This document shows positions 4,772 to 5,595 of a stretch of 5,595 nucleotides of DNA, piece by piece. Where the stretch lies: the NCBI GenBank assembly GCA_025997215.1, contig BNUH01000136.1:1-5595 (forward strand), written 5' to 3'. Position numbers and translations under genes: made by a program. Source of the stretch: Clostridia bacterium (GTDB lineage Bacteria; Bacillota_A; Clostridia; Christensenellales; Aristaeellaceae). Numbering within the stretch: the first letter of the stretch is position 1; every line of letters starts with the position of its first letter. Under the pieces are notes generated by a model that saw nothing but the letters and a program-made list of their open reading frames with translations, was not told the DNA's origin and made no database searches.

Positions 4772-5595
4772 TAGAGATTGGAAGCTTCATAGAACTACAA
4801 TTCCCGTCCGGGCAGGAATATTATACTGGCTCGAACGTTGCACGACTTAACACAGCACGTGCTGGAATTTGTCATGCCGTGAAGCGGTTAGGTTGCAAAA
4901 CTGTTTATTTACCTATCTACCAGTGCGATACAGTACGATCATTTTTGCTACGTAACGATGTGGATATTCGATATTACTCAATAGATAGTTGCTTTACACC
5001 GATTCTTGATTGTGTCGATACTCATGCTGCCGTCGTCATTGTGAATTATTATGGCATCATGAGCGAGACTCGAATGCTGGAGCTTGCTTCGCGGTACACC
5101 AAAGTCATCGTTGATAACGCGCAGGCGTTTTTCTCATCGCCGATTGATGATTGCATGAACGTATATTCTGCGCGTAAATTTGTTGGTGTGCCTGACGGGG
5201 CATATGTTGTTGGTGAAGAGGCAACCGATGACGCAAATGAGTATCCGCTGGATCATTCGTCTAATACTGCTGGTTATTTGCTGGAACGAGTTGAATACGG
5301 GTGTGCTGGAAAGACATACGAGAACCGTATGTTAAACGAACGGCGTCTAGATGCCTCAAGTATGATGCAGATGTCAAAGTTGACACAAACGGTTCTCGCT
5401 GGAACGGATTATCTCTCCATCAAGAGCAAGCGGCGTGAAAATTTTAGCATCGCGCATGGGCTGTTTCAAGATATTAACAAGATTGATCCAACGACTTATT
5501 ACGATGATACCTGTGTTCCTATGGTATACCCGCTTGTCGTTGAGGATGATGCGTTGTTAGGGCGTCTTCTGAACGCAGGCCACTACCAGGGGCAC
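4768..5595 (+). CDS. DegT/DnrJ/EryC1-like PLP aminotransferase (5' part, partial)
   Basis: The frame is open from GTG 4768 to the right edge, giving 276 residues of a protein that in this family is usually about 350-400. These fold-type I enzymes put an amino group on keto-sugar nucleotides. SNVARLNTARAGICHAVKRL (22-41) is the family's N-terminal binding segment, followed by YLPIYQCDTV (47-56). VDNAQAFF (115-122) carries Asp116, expected to bind the PLP ring nitrogen, and Gln119. YSARKFVGVPDGAYV (133-147) carries the likely Schiff-base Lys137. It lacks the classical glycine-rich GEGG segment after the lysine, as do divergent members with the RKF.GVPDG form. GTG is the only reasonable start, because the next in-frame ATG is at residue 98. 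It overlaps the WbqC stop by 4 nt, and GAAGGGTG about 10 nt upstream may serve as a ribosome site. Substrate unknown. Confidence 0.85.
   Translation, partial: MIEIGSFIELQFPSGQEYYTGSNVARLNTARAGICHAVKRLGCKTVYLPIYQCDTVRSFLLRNDVDIRYYSIDSCFTPILDCVDTHAAVVIVNYYGIMSETRMLELASRYTKVIVDNAQAFFSSPIDDCMNVYSARKFVGVPDGAYVVGEEATDDANEYPLDHSSNTAGYLLERVEYGCAGKTYENRMLNERRLDASSMMQMSKLTQTVLAGTDYLSIKSKRRENFSIAHGLFQDINKIDPTTYYDDTCVPMVYPLVVEDDALLGRLLNAGHYQGH

Overview
The window looks like accessory chromosome of a low-to-moderate GC bacterium, most likely a Firmicute in the broad sense (Clostridia or Negativicutes). This rests on strong GGAGG-type Shine-Dalgarno sites, a Gram-positive-type mobile-element 'virulence-related' protein, TTG/GTG starts and an intrinsic terminator. 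No ribosomal or other marker gene is present, so the assignment is an inference.

Left part (1-1416), mobile or accessory DNA. The 3' end of an unrecognised gene (1-153, +) runs into a convergent gene (148-600, -) of the phage/transposon-associated 'virulence-related protein' family. A 25-bp imperfect dyad (703-727) then precedes a complete small serine recombinase of the resolvase/invertase type (753-1355, +). That gene ends in a good intrinsic terminator (1385-1416).

Middle part (1417-2191), about 775 bp without a convincing protein gene. It holds a near-consensus promoter pointing left (1618-1646, -), whose transcript would carry a perfect 10-bp hairpin and reach a T-tract about 165 nt downstream. 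It also holds a 9-bp inverted repeat flanking that promoter, a second hairpin (1947-1975) inside a doubtful 54-codon ORF, and a TATAAT box (2126-2131) before the next gene.

Right part (2192 to the right edge), a tightly packed polysaccharide operon on the + strand. The order is a zinc-ribbon/coiled-coil protein of unknown function, a PIG-L (LmbE-type) deacetylase, a small initiating sugar-1-phosphate transferase (PglC/WcaJ-like), a WbqC-family protein, and a DegT-like PLP-dependent aminotransferase cut by the right edge. All four junctions are 4-nt stop/start overlaps (TTGA, ATGA, ATGA, GTGA), so the five genes are very probably co-transcribed and translationally coupled.

Inferred function: the sugar transferase loads the first sugar phosphate onto undecaprenyl phosphate at the membrane. 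The aminotransferase and deacetylase would supply or tailor amino sugars of a surface polysaccharide (O-antigen, capsule or exopolysaccharide). The role of WbqC is not settled. A serine recombinase and a wrong-way promoter lying just upstream raise the possibility, unproven from this sequence, that the locus is switched by DNA inversion.
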